Assembly (NCBI GenBank): GCA_964370965.1
Contig: CAYJLW010000009.1
Coordinates: 1 to 64,000 of the forward strand
Source: CAYJLW01 sp964370965
GTDB taxonomy: Bacteria; Actinomycetota; Acidimicrobiia; UBA2766
Length of the DNA: 64,000 nt
Reading direction: 5' to 3'
Below, piece after piece: positions 42,901 through 57,900 of the stretch (position 1 is the first letter of the stretch; the number at the start of each line of letters is the position of its first letter). Under the pieces are notes generated by a model that did not search any database, was not told the DNA's origin, and saw only the letters and a list, made by a program, of their open reading frames with translations. Position numbers and translations under genes: made by a program.

Positions 42901-45900
42901 CCTCGCCCGCGACGGCCTCGCTGCGGTGGGCACCCCGATGCCGGCGTACGACTGGGGCGTCCTGAACATGTTCGGGGCGCACGGCGGCAGCATCCTGACG
43001 ACCACGCTGCCCAAGCCCTCCACGGCCTTCACGATCGACCCGGCCCTCGACGTCGACGACGTCGCCGACAGCATCTACCTGGGCCCCGGCCACGGCCTGC
43101 GCACCGGGGACGCCGTCGTGTACGACCCCGGCGGCGGTGCCCCGCTGCGCTACACGCACGACGCATCCACGTACGACCTCGGCCGTGTCACGACCCAGCG
43201 CACCATCGACGAGGGGGAGCAGTACAAGGCGCTCCGCGAGTTCTACCTCGTGAGCGTCCTCGCCGGTGACAGGGTGAGCCTGCACTTCTTCCACGAGGAC
43301 GCCCTCTCGGGCGTCGACGTCGTCGACCTCGAAGCGTCCGCCGCCACCGGAGCGGCCCACACCCTCGTCACGCGTGTGGTCACGAACCAGGAGAAGCTCT
43401 CCTTCCCGGACGGCTTCAACGTGAACGCCTTCGAGGACGCCAAGGTCGGGGACTCGCTGCCCTGGATGCGCCTCATCGACGGCAGCAACATGTGGCGCGA
43501 GAACAGCCTCAAGGTCGTGGACCTCTTCTTCCGCGCGCACGAGGGGGGCGGCACGGGCGCGAACAAGACCGTCTGGACGGCCGCACTGCCCGCCGGCAGC
43601 TACCGCATGGGCGTCACCTGGGAGTACAACGTGACGCAGCGGATCCACGGCGAGGCGCTCGCCCCGGCGACGAACGCCGCCTACACGGTCTACGACGGGA
43701 TCACGCCGCTGGGCACCTTCCATGTCGACCAGCGCAAGTTCCCGACGTGCTTCGTCGACGCGGACTTCGTCACCTTCGACCCCCTCGGCGCAGACGCGGA
43801 CGACTGCGAGGGAGCAGACCCGGACTCCATCGGGCAGGTGTTCACGATCTCCACGGGCGCGCTGCGCGTCGAGTTGAGCGACGACGCAGACGGCCACGTG
43901 GTGGCCGGGCCCGTACGGGTCGTCCCGCTCGGCGCGCCCTGCCCCGCCCCGCTCACCCCCTCGGGCTGCCGTATCCAGCGCATCGTCGACCCCGACACGC
44001 TCGCCGTCGCCCCCGGCGGGCAGTCCGAGACGGGCAGCGGATGGGTCGACATGTTCTTCCCCACCGGCAACGGCAACCTTCCTCTCTGGGAGTCCGACAC
44101 GCTGCGGCCGGTGTTCCGGGCGTTCTTCGACGACTGGCAGAACTACGGGCAGGACTTCCCGGATCTCGGTGACGTCACCTCGACGGATCCGAACGTGAAC
44201 CCGTTGATCGTGCCCGAGTACGTCCCCAGGCCGTACCTCACGCCTTTCGACGCCCCGACACCGCCCGAGACACCGGCCGGGGTGAGCACGGCGATCGCCG
44301 CCCCCGGCACCTACGACTACGTCGGCACCACCGTCCTCACCGGGGCGGTGACGGCCGGAGACCTCACCGTCAACGTCGCGCCGGCGACCACGGGCGTCAC
44401 CTCGATCGGCATCGACCTGCCGACGAACTCGTTTACGCGCTCCATTGGGAGCTTCATCACCGACGGGTTCCAGGCCGGCCAGGAGATCCACGCCACCGGG
44501 TTCGAGTGGAACAACCGCTCCTTCGTCGTCGTCGCCGTCACCATCTTCGCCCTGCAGGTCGCCCAGATCCTGTTCCCGGGCGACTCGCCGACCGGGGACG
44601 AAGAGCTCCGTTCGCCAGGGCGCCTCTCGATAGTCGGCGCCGTGGATGTCGGCGGCGGCGACTTCGAGGTCCATGCCGAGGAGGTGGACGTCGGCCCGGG
44701 CGTCGTCCTGTCCACGCGCGCCCGGGCGGGGCCGGACCCCGTCCTGAGCCCGTCGATCGGAGACTCCGGCGACCTTGCCCTGCACGCCGCCCTCATCCGT
44801 GTCGGCGCCGAGGCGATGCTCGTCGCCCATGTCGAAGCTGGATCCCTGTTCTCCGGGGGTGACGTCATCCTCGATGCCGACGCCGTCGCGGACGTGTTCT
44901 TCGACTTCAGCCTGAACAGCATCTCACTCGAGGGCCCAGAGGCCGCCATCGAGGTCGGCCCGGGAACGTGGGTCCTGGGGCGTGACGTGCGCATGACCGC
45001 CGACGCCGCCAGCGGCAGCGAGGCCGAACTCGAAGACGCGCTTGCCGACGCGGTGGCGACCCTCGCCCGCGTCGTGCAGCGCGTCGGCATCGTCCCGGGT
45101 CTTCTCGCCGACTTCGCTGCTCTCACGGGGCTGACACCCCTCCCGTCTCGGATCCTCGACGTGATCTCGGACGTGACGGACGCCATCTCCGGGATCGCCC
45201 AGGTCGTCGAGGACGCCGTGTCCGACGGCGACCTCGTCGACATCGACCCGGCGGCGGTCGAAGGCGCCTACGCCCTGGCGACGGCGCGGATCGTGATCGG
45301 CGACGGCGCCCTCGTCCACGCCGACCGCGACATCCTTCTCTCGGCCCACGCCGATTCGTCCGCCGTGCGCACCACGTCGGGGCGCTACCTGAGCCTGAGC
45401 TACGCCAACTCGCGCCCCATGGCGGAGGTGGCCGTGCACCAGGGAGCCACACTCGACGCCGGCCGGGACGTCACGGCGTCGGCGACGACGGCGAACCTCC
45501 TCGACCTCCGCACCGAGGTGTCCAACGCTGGCGACGTCGTCGGCTTCTCTCTCGGCTTCGCCAAGACCCGCTCGATCGCCCGCACGGTCGTCGACGTCGG
45601 CGCCGTGGTCACGGCGGCGTCGGCGGCCTTCTTCAGCGAGGCCCTCAACACGATCTCCAACGTCGCCATATCAAGTGGCTTCGCCGACAGCGGTCTCGCC
45701 GGCGGCGGGGCCACCATCGCCGCGGGCTACTACCAGTCCCAGGCGGACACGGTCGTGGCCGGTACCGTGACGACTACGGGGGACCTCACACTCACGGCCC
45801 GCTCCGTGGACATCTCGAACGTCACCCGCGCCTTCGCCGACATCGCTGCGGCGCCGGGCCCGAGCCACTTCCTGGACTCGGTCAACGCCTGGCTCGACTC

Positions 45901-48900
45901 GATCGACCTGTCCTTCACCATCGGCGACCAGACCTTCGACCCACTGCGGGGAATCGACCTCGAGGTGCCCCGTCTCGGCATCACGATCGGGGCCGCCATG
46001 ACCTTCGTGGAGACGGAGAACCGGGCGGCGGCCCTCGTCCACGAGGGTGCCAAGATCGCCGTGGGCGGCGACCTCACCATCACGGGACACGCCGAGGCCC
46101 GCCCGAAGGTCAGCGCCACGTCGCGGGCCATCGCCGCCCCCACCCCGCCGGCGGTGGCGGTGGGCGGATCGGTCGTCTTCGCCAAGTTCTCGAACCAGGC
46201 GACGGCTTTCGTGGGCTGGATCGCCCAGGTCGACGTGGACCGTGACCTGCGCATCACGGCAGAGGCCCTGCTCACCGACGACATGGCCCTGTTCGACCCG
46301 AATCCCGCCCTGGCCGACGTCGACTCCGCGACCGGCGCAGACCGCGTCGGTGAGGAATTCGACGACGCCAACGCCGTCGGCGCGGAGCTCGCCACCGCAC
46401 TGGCGCCCGTGCGGACGCACCTGCAGTCGGCGCTGGGGGACCCGGCGGCACCGATGACCTCTTACGTCCACACCGCGGCCGGCGCCTCCGGGTCGAGCGC
46501 GATCGGGGGCGGCCTGAGTTGGATCGACATCTACAACCTGGCCGGTGCCGGGATCGCCTCCGGAGCCGCGGTCAACGCCGGGAACGCCCTCACGGCCGAC
46601 CCGGACCAGGACGTCGTCGTCGACGCCTTCGCACACGTCGACGTCACGACTGTCGCCGGCCTGGAATCCGTGCTGTCTTTCGGCGGCCTTTCGGGCCCGG
46701 CGGGTGACGCCGGTGTCGGCGGGTACTTCTCCTCCGTGTGGGCCGACAACTACGCCCGGGCATACGTCGACGACCTCGCCCATGTGGTCGCCGCCGACGA
46801 CGTGGTCGTCAGCTCCGCCGTGCAAAGCGACGTCCTCAACGCCGTCGACACCGGAGCCGAGGCCAACGACGTCGCCGTCGACGGAGCGTTCGGCCTCCTC
46901 GTCATCGGCCACGAATCCCTCGCCTTCATCCAGGACCGCGCCAGTGTGAGCTCCGACGTCGTCGACGTGCACGCCCAGGACGGCTCCCACGTGACCCACG
47001 TGGCCGGCGGCCTCGCCACCAGCCCGGGCGTCGCCGTCGGCGTGGCCGCGGCCTTCACCATCTTCGCCCAGCCTCGCGCCCTGGAAGACCTCGCGCCCGC
47101 CGAAGCGCAGGCGGACGACGACGCCGAAGGCATCGCCTCTTTCGAGGCCTTCATGGAGGCCCTCACGGGGCTGCCCGGCCAGTTCGCCGAGGAGGCACCG
47201 GCGATGCTCGGCGGGAGCTTCGTGCGGGCGTTCATCGGCGACGCGTCGAGTGAGATGGGGCCGCTGGGGACGGGCGGTGACACCGGCGCCGTGGTGGCGG
47301 CCACCGCCGTCACTGTTGCCGCCGAGTCGGCGCTGGAGGTCTGGACGGTCGCCGTGGGTGGAGCGGAGTCCGACGCGAACGCCGGCGGCGGCGGCGGGGA
47401 ATCGACCGTGCGGGGGCTCGGCTACGGCTTCGGCGTGTCCGGGGACGTGGCGTTCACGTCGGTGGAGCACACCGTCGAGGCCTACGTCCGCGACGTCCCC
47501 GTCGTGCGGGCGCCTGCTGTCCACCTCGCCGCGACCGACACTCCGCTCGTCGTCGCCATGGCCGGCTTCCTCGTGTTCGGGACGAACTTCGGCATCGGGG
47601 GCTCCTTCGCCCGGGTCGGGCTATTCGCCCAGACCCGCGCCTACACCCAGGACGCCCGCATTGTGACCCCGGATCTGGACGTGCTGGCGACGGCGACGCC
47701 GCGCACGTTCGGCTTCGCCGACGGGGTCGGGGGAACGGACCAGAACCTCGCCGTGGCCGGATCCGTCACTCTCTCGAACGTGCTGAACGTCGCCGAGGCC
47801 GCCGTCGGCGCCCGCTCCCGCGTGATCACGAGCGGTGCGCCCCTGATCAAGGGGCGCGCCCTGCTCACGGGGGTGGCGAATGCCGGCTCCGCCGCCGAGC
47901 ACTCCGCACCCGGCTTCGGGTCCATCGGCGCCGCGCTGAACCTCGGCGATCTCGTCAACGACGCCCGGGCCTTCGTCGGCGCCGACGCCATGGTCAACGC
48001 CGGCGGCGACGTCCGGGTCGAGGCCGACGCCGACGAGAACCTCCTCACCCTCGCCGCCGCCGCGTCCCAGGGCACCGGCACCGGCCAGCACAGCAGGCTG
48101 TGCACCAGCGCGGGCGGCGCCGACCCGTTCGCCGGCGGCTGCGTCGACGCCACCGAGGACGACCTCCTCACGACGTCGATGGCGCTGGCGGACCTCGACG
48201 GTGACGGCCGTCTCGACCTCGTCGTGGGCAGCTTCGGCCTCGCCGCCCGCCGCTACTTGAACGACGGGGGCGACTTCGAGTCCTGCATCCTGTGGGTCTT
48301 CTGCTCCAAGACCGGCGAGGTCCTGGGCGACAACTGGGTCGGGTGGGCCGACGTGATCCTGCCCCAGCGCCTCGCCGGGGTCGTCGCCCCCCAACTCACC
48401 CTCGCCGTGGCCACTCTCGACGCCGACCTCGACGGCGACGTCGACGTGATCACCGGGAACTACGCCCAGGCGAACATGCTCTTCCTCAACGACGGCGAAG
48501 GCGACTTCGGGGGCGGCGAGGGCATCCCGCTCGGTTCCTCGTACCTTACGACGTGGCTCAACCCGCTCGACACGGGGTCGTTCGCCACCGCCGAGGAGCT
48601 CCTCCTCTACGTGAAGCGAGCACTGCGCCAGATGCTGCTCCAGGCGGGCGTCGATCCCGGTGACATCACGGCGGAACTCGTGGACGAGGACGGCCGGAAC
48701 GTGGTCAAGTTCACTTCGGCAACCCGCAGGCTCGACGCCCACTGGGCCGAAGAGGCCCTGGAGGCAGCCCGTGTCCGCGGCCGCCTCGCCCAGGACGTCG
48801 CCCTCACGCTGGTGCTGAACGTCGACAACCAGGCCAACGCGCCCCCCGCCCAGACCACGGTGAGCTTCACCCTCTTGGCCGCGGACACGGCCGGGTTCAC

Positions 48901-51900
48901 GTCCGTCGCCGCCCTGCGCGCCTACGTGCAGGCCAAGCTCGACGCCGCCCTCGCCGCCGCCGGCCGCGCTGGCGGGGACGTGGTCGTCACCGTGGGCGCC
49001 GACGGCGCCATCGGGTTCGCTGCCGCTGCACGCGATCTCGGCGAGACCGGCGCTGCCGAGGGCGCCATAGCAGCGGCACGCAGCGGGCCGGGCAACTCCC
49101 AGCTCAGCGGAGACGTCGCATTCACCATTCCCTTCGGCGGGACCGAGATCGCCGTCGCCGTCGCCGCCGCGGACACGGCGACGAACACCACGGCGGACGA
49201 CCTCGTGATCGACGTGAACGCGGCGATCGTCGCCGCCCTGAGCGTCGCTGGGCTGTCTCCCGGCGACGTGTACGCCGAGCTCGACGGCGCCGACGTCGTC
49301 TTGGACGCCGTCGCCCTGTCCCTGGACGTCCCCTCCGCCACCGGGGCCACCGCCGCGATCGGGGCCAAACGCCTCGACGGGCACCTGAGCGGTGCCGGAG
49401 TCGACCTCATCTTCCGAGTCACCGACGTAGACGACACCACGGCCCTAGCCGTCGGTGACGTCGACCACGACGGCGACCCGGACGTCGTGGTCGGGAACCT
49501 CTTCGGGCGCACCAGGGTGCTGCTCAACCAGCGCCGCATCCAGCTCGGCGCCCTCGGCCTCGAGCCGATCAAGTTCACCCTCGTCATGACGCTCAATCCC
49601 CTCACGACTGCTCCGCCGATCCCCATCGGCACCGTCGACGTCGAGATCGACCCGCTCACCACCTTCGACAACATCGAGCCGCAGGATCTCCTCGACGACA
49701 TCCGGGCGGCGATCGACGCCGCCCTCGCCGACCACGCGACGCTCTCCGTGGGCGACATCGCGGTCCGATTCGACGGGGGGAACATCGACGTCGTCTCGGC
49801 GAACATGGGGCTCATGGTCTGGGGCGACGGCGACGCAGAGGAGCGAATCGAGGCCTCCCGCCTCTGGTTCGGAGTCGGCGTGGACGTCGGGCGCAGCGGC
49901 GGCTTCGTCGTCGACACGGTCGACGAGCGCCCGCCGTTCGACTTCTCGGTCGATCCCGATCTCGTGTTCTCGCTCATGGTGACGCCGCCCGCCCCAGGGG
50001 CGGCGCCCGTCACGGTGAACGTCGCCCTCGACCCCTTCGACACGCAGGACAACACGAGCGCCGCCCACCTGAGGGCCGACCTCCAGGCGGCTGTGGACGC
50101 CGCCCTGGTCGCGGCGGGCCTGCCGGCGGGCGCCGTGGTGGTCGACTTCCACACCGCCGGCTTCGTCGTCTTCCTCGGCGCCCTCGGCCACGGCGTCTCC
50201 GGGGATCTGGCGGCGTCGGACGCCGTGGAGTCCCACCGCCGCTACTACGAGATCGACGAGGACCTCACCACTTCCGTCGCCCTTGCCGACCTCAACGGTG
50301 ACGGGAAACCCGATCTCGTGGTCGGCAAGGTCGGCATCGACCTCGGCAAGCTGATCGAGCGGGGCGTCCTGAAGCTGGGCGACCTCGTCGAAGGCGTCGC
50401 GGCGTCGGTGGCACAGGTCGTGGGGGCGGGGCTCGCCGCGCTGGTCGATCTCCTCGACGCCGGCCTCGTCGACGCCTTCGACTTCGCACCGGGGGCGAGC
50501 GTGGTCCTCCGTGACCTCGTCGACCTCGGGGTCGTGTCCCTGGCCGACCTCGCCGCTGCCGGCCTGGCGGGTGTCGACGACCTCGTTGCCGGCCTCACCG
50601 TCGCGGTCGACGCCGCCGGCGGGCTCCTGGACCGGGGCCTCGTCACGGCCCAGGAGCTGGCAGCGGTGGGCCTCCCGCTCACCGGCGACGTCACCGTGGC
50701 GGATCTCGTCGCCTCGGGTCTCGTCACCCTCGAGGACCTGGCCGGTGAAGGCTTGGTGACCGTGGACGACCTCGCGTCCGGGGCTGCGACGACGTTGCGC
50801 GAGATCGTCAACTCCGGCATCGTCGCGATCCGGGACCTCCTCGACGCCGCCCTTGTCGGTCTCGACGACCTCCTCGACGGCGTGCTCGTCGACGTTCGGG
50901 ATCTGGTCCGGTCGGGTCTCGTCTCGCTGGTCGAGCTCGTCGACGCGAACCTCCTGAAGCCGAACGGGGTCGACCTGCGCAAGCTCGACCCGCAGTCGAT
51001 CCTGCAGAACTTCTCCGTCGGCGCCCCCACGCAGATCTACCTCAACGTCGACGACTGGGTCCTGGCGGACTCCTTCGAAGGCTTCGCTGCGCCTGTCGAG
51101 CTCGAATGGCGGATCACGAAGGCCCTCGCCGTGGGCGACGTCGACAACGACGACGACGTCGACGTCGTGACGGGCAACATCCTCTCCCCGGTGCGGGTGC
51201 ACCTCAACGACGGCAACGCCCACTTCACCTCGGCCGACGTGGGGAGCGACGCCCGGCTCCTCACCTCGATCGCGCTCGCCGACGTGAACGGCGACGGTTC
51301 GCTCGACGTCGTGACGGGCAACCTCTTCGCCCGCAACAGGCTGTACTTGAACAACGACGACGGTTCGGGGACGTTCGCGCCGGGCAGCGACGTCGGCACC
51401 GACCAGTACGCCACCACCGCGATCGTGGCCGGCGACCTCGACGGTGACGGGAACGCAGACGTCGTCGCCGGCAACTCCCTGCCCAGCATCGCCGTCGCCG
51501 GATCCGTGAACTCCGTCACCGTCACCGACAAGGCGCACGCCGAGATCGGCGACGGTGCCCTCGTGATCACGGCGTCGGACGTGACCGTCCTCGCCGACGG
51601 CCGCACGGAGGTCGTCGCCCTCGCCGGCGCCGCCGCCGCCGGCGACGAGATCAGCATCGGGGCTTCCCTGACGAACACGAACCTGCGCCGCGACGTGGTC
51701 GCCGCCGTCGACGGAGCTGTCGTGATCACCCTGGGGCCGGGGTCTTCCGTCACGGTCGACGCCGAGGCCGGGGACCTCCTCATCAGCTTCGCCGGCGGAT
51801 CCGGGTCCGCCGGGGACCTCGGTGTGGTCGCCTCCGCCGTGCTGAACACGATGCAGGACCTCACGCAGGCCTACGTGACCGGCGGGGCGCGCATCGTGAC

Positions 51901-54900
51901 GCCGGACCTCGTCGTGCGGGCACGGCACGAGTCGACCGTGATCGGTGTGGCCGGCGCGCTGGCCGGTTCGCTGGCCGGCGTCGTCGTCGGTGCCGCTGCC
52001 GATCTGGAGTTCCTCGACAAGACGGTGCAGGCATGGATCGGCGCCGCCACGATCGACGTCGTCCACGACGTGCTCGTCGATGCCGCCGCCGTGGACGCGA
52101 TCATGTCCTTCGTCGCCGGGCTGGGGAGCTCGCTGGCGCTGGCCATCGCCGGTTCGGCGTCGGTGGTCAGCCTCGACAACACCACGCTGGCCTACATCGA
52201 GGGCGACCCGGAGGAGGGCGCCACGATCAGGGCGGGCGACAACGTCATCGTGCAGGCCGACAGCGACCTCGACGTCGGCACCTGGGCGGGTGCGGCGACG
52301 TTCACGTTCCTCGTGGGCGTGGGGCTGGCGGCATCGATCACCTTCCACAAGGACGACACCCGCGCCTGGATCGGGCGGTACAGCAACGTCAAGGCGTTGG
52401 GCACCAACGCATCCCCGGTCCGCACGGAGATACGCGGCCTGAGCTCGCCCATGCGCGGCGTGGCCGTGACCGCCACCAGCCACGAGGAGTTCTCGCCGGT
52501 GTCCGCGGGCGCCGGGATGGCCGGGCTCGTAGGTGTCGCGGGGTCGCTCAACCTCGTCGCCGCCGACGAGGGGACTCGCGCCTTCATCGGTCAGGGCGCC
52601 CGCGTCGAGAAGTTCACCGCCGGTCCCCTGCCGCACGGCGACCAGGTCGTCTACGTGCTCGCCATCGACTGGACCGAGGCGTTCGGCATCGCCGGCGCCC
52701 TCGACCTTTCCCTCGTCGCCGGCGTCGGGGCCGGCGTCGATGCCGCCACGATCACGAAGACAACCGAGGCGTTCATCTCCGGCGAGGTCGGCGCCGATCC
52801 CGCCCTGGGCGAGACCGACACGAACAAGGTTGTTGCCGTCATCGCCCGGTCCTACGAAGACCTCACCTCGTTCTCGGCGTCCCTCACCGCTGCGGGGATC
52901 GCCGGTGTCGGGGCGAACCTGGGCATCTACGCGGTGGCGGCCACGACCCGCGCCTTCGTCGGCCCGAACGCATGGGTGCGCGCCCGCGGCAACGTCGTCG
53001 TCTCCGCCCACCACGACGACGAGATCGACGTCCTGGCCGGGCAGGCCACCGCAGCGCTCGGTGCCGCCGTGGGCGCGGCAGGCGCGGCGGTCCACACCCG
53101 CAACACGACGGAGGCTTTCATCGCCGCCGGCGCCACGGTAACGGCACTGGCCCAGATCGCCGGCCTCGTCGCCCCCACCGGCGGCCTCGAGGAGTCTTCC
53201 CTGCTCGAGGACGTCATCAACGCCGCCTTCGGCGGAGGGGCCTTCGCTGCCCTGACCGGAGCGGTCGACTTCATCGTGAACAACCCCGTGGCGCAGGTGG
53301 CGCGCAGCGCCCTCGGCAGCGTCTTCTCCATCCTCGTCACGCCGGTCGACTTCCCGTCGTTCGACACGACGCTGGTGAACCCCCGGCACGTGAGCCCGGC
53401 CTACGCCGAGCTCAGAGGCGTGAGCGTCACGGCCACGAACACTGACGACGTCGAGATGCTCACGGTCGGGGCCGACGCAGCCTTCCTCGGGGCGGTCGAG
53501 GGATCCATGTCTGCCTATGTCAGCGGCGACCTCACGGCGGCCTACACCGGCGACGGAGCCTCCGTGAACGCCGATCCGACGGGTGTGGACGCGGCACAGG
53601 ACGTGGTCATCGCGGCGTCCTCCGACACGAGCTTCATGGCGATCTCGGGAGCGCTGTCTGTGAGCGGCATCGCCGGAGTCGGTGCATCCGCCAGCGCCGG
53701 GATGATCCGCAATCTGACTTCGGCGGGGGTGGGCCCGGACTCCGTCGTGCGGGCGAGGGACGAGGTCAAGGTGCTCGCCTCGGCGACCCAGAAGGTCCTC
53801 CCGATCGCTGCCGGCTTCGCGTTCTCATCCGGAGCTGTGATCATCCCGCTGCTGGGCATCCCAGTCGCCGGGTCGCTGCCGGTCGTGTCGATCAACAGCC
53901 AGACCTTCGCGTTCGTCGACCACGACGCCACGGTCGAGGCGGGCAGCAACGTCGAGGTCCGCGCGCGTGACGACTCGAACGTCGACACGGTCGCCGGGGC
54001 CGGCGCCTTCGCCACGGGCGGCGGCTACTCCATCGGCTTGGGCGCATCGGCCGCCTTCATCGTCGTGCGCAAGGACACACGGGCCTGGATCGGTGAGGGT
54101 GCCGTCGTCGACGCGCGGGCCGGCGGCGCCACGGTCTCGGTGCTCACCGGCACGGTTGCCGGCGAAGACCTCGAGTTCGAGGACGTGCGCGGCGTGGTCG
54201 TGCAGGCGATCTCCACCCAGGACATCTTCCCGCTCACGGCGGCGGGCGGCGACTTCACCGGCGGTGTCACCTCGTTCGACCTGGGCTTTTCGGGCGTGCT
54301 GAACTTCACCGTCGTCGAGGCCCACACGACGGCCTTCATCGACCGGGGCGCCAGGGTGAACATGGCGCCGGGCGCCGAGGCCGCAGCCCAGACGGTGAGC
54401 GTGGGGGCGGGCGACGACACGAAGATCTACGGCGTCGCCGTGAACCTGGTGAAGACCGACCTGGGGATCGCCGGAGGCATCGACATGGGAGTCGTCAACA
54501 ACGACATCCTCGCCGAGATCCGCCCGGGGGCCACGGTTGCGGCCGAGCGCGACGTCACCGTCCACGCCGTCTCCACCATCGAGACCGACTCCTTCGTCTC
54601 CGGTGTGGGCAAGACCGAGAAGGCGAGCCTCATGGTCTCGTGGTCCCTCTACGGGATCCGCAGCGCCTTTCCGAGCCCGTTGCCGTTCGACGTGGACGCG
54701 GTGAGCGAGTTCGTAGGCAAGCTCACGAACCCGGCGACCGGCCAAGGCGTGCAGGCGTTCCTCGAGGGCAGCGTCGCCTATCTCCTCGGCAAGCTCGGCG
54801 GCGGCCTCGGCGGCAAGCTGCGCGAGGCGTCGAGCGTGATCGGTGCCGCAGGTGCCGTGTCGACTGCGCTCGACACGTCCCTGCCCGCAACGGGGGCCTC

Positions 54901-57900
54901 CGGCGCCGAGGGCGCGGCGCTCTACTTCGACGTCGCCGACGTGGACGACGGGCTCGACACGATCCGCCTCGACCCGGCGCACTGGCTGCGCACCGGCGAC
55001 GCCGTCGCCTACGCCGCCGAGAAGCTCGTGCAGATCGACGGGCCCGACAGCCTGCTCGACCCCGACAGCCAGAGCAGCAGCGAGACCCCGCTCGTCACGG
55101 TTGCGGACCTGGTCGCCGCGGGCCTGCCCACGAGCGGGCGCGTCTCGCTGGGCACGCTGCTCGACTCCGGCGTGCTCGTCTCGGTGCAGGGCCTCAAGGA
55201 CGCGACCCTCGTGACCGACACTGCTCTCGCCAATGCCGGACTCCCGACGACGGGTTCCATCGCGATCGGCGACCTCGTCTTCGCCCGCCTGGTCACCCAG
55301 GACAAGCTCGCCGCCGCCGGTGTCATCCGTGACCCGGCGCCCATCGGCGGCCTCGAGTTCGGTGAGGTGTACTACGTCGGCCTCGACCCCGGGGACCCGA
55401 CTGTCGCCAAGCTGTACGCCACCCGCACCGACGCTCTCGCCGGAACAGGCGCCCTCGGACTCGACCCCGCCGCCGCCGCCGGGAACCGCCACTCGTTCAC
55501 AGTCACCGCTCTCCTGGGCTTCGGCGCCGCCGACGTCGACGCCACCGCCGACACCGTCGATCTCGGTGACTCGCACGGGCTCCAGACCGGGGACGCCGTG
55601 CACTACTCCGCCGACCCCGATCGCGACACCGTCTACCAGATCGACGGCCCCGGCGGACTCCTCGACATCGGCGCCGTCACGGCGGACCAGCTCACGGACA
55701 AAGGGCTGCCCACCTCCGGCCAGATCACTCTCGGGACGCTGCTCGCCAAAGAGGTCGTCACACCCGACAAGGTCGGCGTCGGGGGCCTCGCCCAGGGCGG
55801 CACGTACTTCGTGCGTGTCCACCCGCTGGACTCCTCCAAGGTCACGCTGCACGCCACCCGCACCGCGGCCTTCGCCGGCGGCCAGGCGATCGACCTCGTC
55901 CTGCCCGTCCTCCCGGGGGCGGCGTTCCACCTCGACGCGGCGAGCTTCGGCGCATCGGCGGTCATCGACGGCGCCACGGTCAGCGCCGGTCGCGACGTCG
56001 TCGTGAGCGCCGTGGAGTTCGTTGACGTCGCCAGCGACACGTCGTGGACCTTCAACTTCGAGGCATCCGACGCCTGGATCGCGATGGCGATGGACAAGGG
56101 CACGCTCGGTCTGTCGAGCGCCGCCGATGCGGGGGTCGTGGGCGGGGCGAACGTCACCGCCGGGCGCCACGTCCGCATCACAGGGGACGTCGACACCCAC
56201 AGCCAGATCATGGCGGGCAGCGCCCTCACCAACGAGAGCGACCGCTCGCTGGCCTACGTCGAGGGCCCGGGCACCGTCGTCGTCGCCCAGGCCGGCGACG
56301 TGGTGGTCGAGGCCTGTCTCGAGTTCGACTCGATCTACGCCGCGATCATCCCGTTCACGAGCCAGGGCGGCATCGGGGACTCCGGCGGCGACATGAAGAG
56401 CTCCACCGTCCTCACCCAGAACTACGTCGACGCGCACGTCGGCGAATCGAGCGTGAGTGCGGCCGGCGGGGTCCGCGTGGCGGCGACCGACGACGGCGAG
56501 GTGTGGGCCGTCGCCGATGCCGTGACGGTCAAGGACAAGGGTGCCCTGGACCTGGTTGCCTACGGCATCACCATGGCCGACGCCACGATCACCGACGCCG
56601 TCTTCGCGTATGTCGTGGGTTCTGCTGTGACGGCTGACGGCGGGGACGTCGACGTCCTGGCTCTCTTCGACGTGAACGTCGTGTCGATATCCGTCGGCAT
56701 CGCCGTCCAGGAGAACCCGATCGGCCTCGCCGGATCCCTGATCATGAACAAGGTGGTGAGCGCAGTCGTCGCCTTCGTAGCTGGCGACTCCGACGTCTCC
56801 GCCTCGGGTGCGGTGAACGTGCACGCCACCGACGACACCGATCTGATCTCCTTTGGCGGCGCTGCGAACGGCCAGAGCCAGCTCAGCATCGGCGTCGCGC
56901 TCGGCTTCAACGACATCGCCAACACCGTGCGCGCCTACGTCACCGGTTCCAAGGTGGCGGCACTGGGCGGGGACGTGTCGATCCTGGCCGAGGCCGTGCC
57001 GGTCGTCACGGTGATCACCGTGGGCCTCGCCCAGGCCGAGGAGCAGCAGCAGGTCGACCAGATGCAGAACAACGGAGTGGGCGGCGCCATCAAGTACGCC
57101 CTCTTCCGCATCGTCGAGTTCTTCGCCACCCTCACCGTCGCGGACCGCGACAACGGCAACGCCATGGCCGGGTCGATCTCGTTCAACTCCATCAAGAGCG
57201 TCGTTGAGGCCTACATCGGCGAGGACGCCGCAGGTGGCGCCGACGTCGATGCCTCCGGGTCGGTGACGGTGAGCGCCGTCGACGGGCCCACCATCGTGGC
57301 CGTCGCCGGTGCGGCCGGTTGGGCCGACGGCACGGCCAAGGGCGCGGCGGTCTCCGTGAACACGATCCAAGACGCGATCAGGGCGTGGGTGGACGGTGCC
57401 CAGACGACAGTCGACGCCGCTGTGGTCGAGGTTCGCGCCGACAACAACGCCGACATCACGGCGGTGACGATCGGCGGCACGAACGCCGACACCTTCTCCC
57501 TGGCCGGGTCGTTCTCGAAGAACTCGATGCACGACACGCTCGACGCGGCGGTGACCGGCGGCGCCGCAGTCACCGGTGTGGCGTCCGTCACCGTGCACGC
57601 CACCGACGACGCCACGATCGTCGCCGTCGCCGGGAGCCTGGCCTACTCGTCTGACGCCGTGGCCGTGGGCGCTGCGGTCTCCCTCAACGACTTGAAGGAG
57701 ACGGTCACCGCACGAGTCGACGACGCCACGTTGCAGGCGCCGGCGATCCTCGTCGAGGCGGTCGCGGACGGCGACGTCACCGCGATCACGATCGGCGGCA
57801 GCGGCGCCGAGGACTTCTCGTTGGGCGGCTCGTTCTCGTACAACAAGACCGAGAACACAGTCGAGGCCCGCGTGACGGGTGGGGCGGTCTTGACCGCCAC

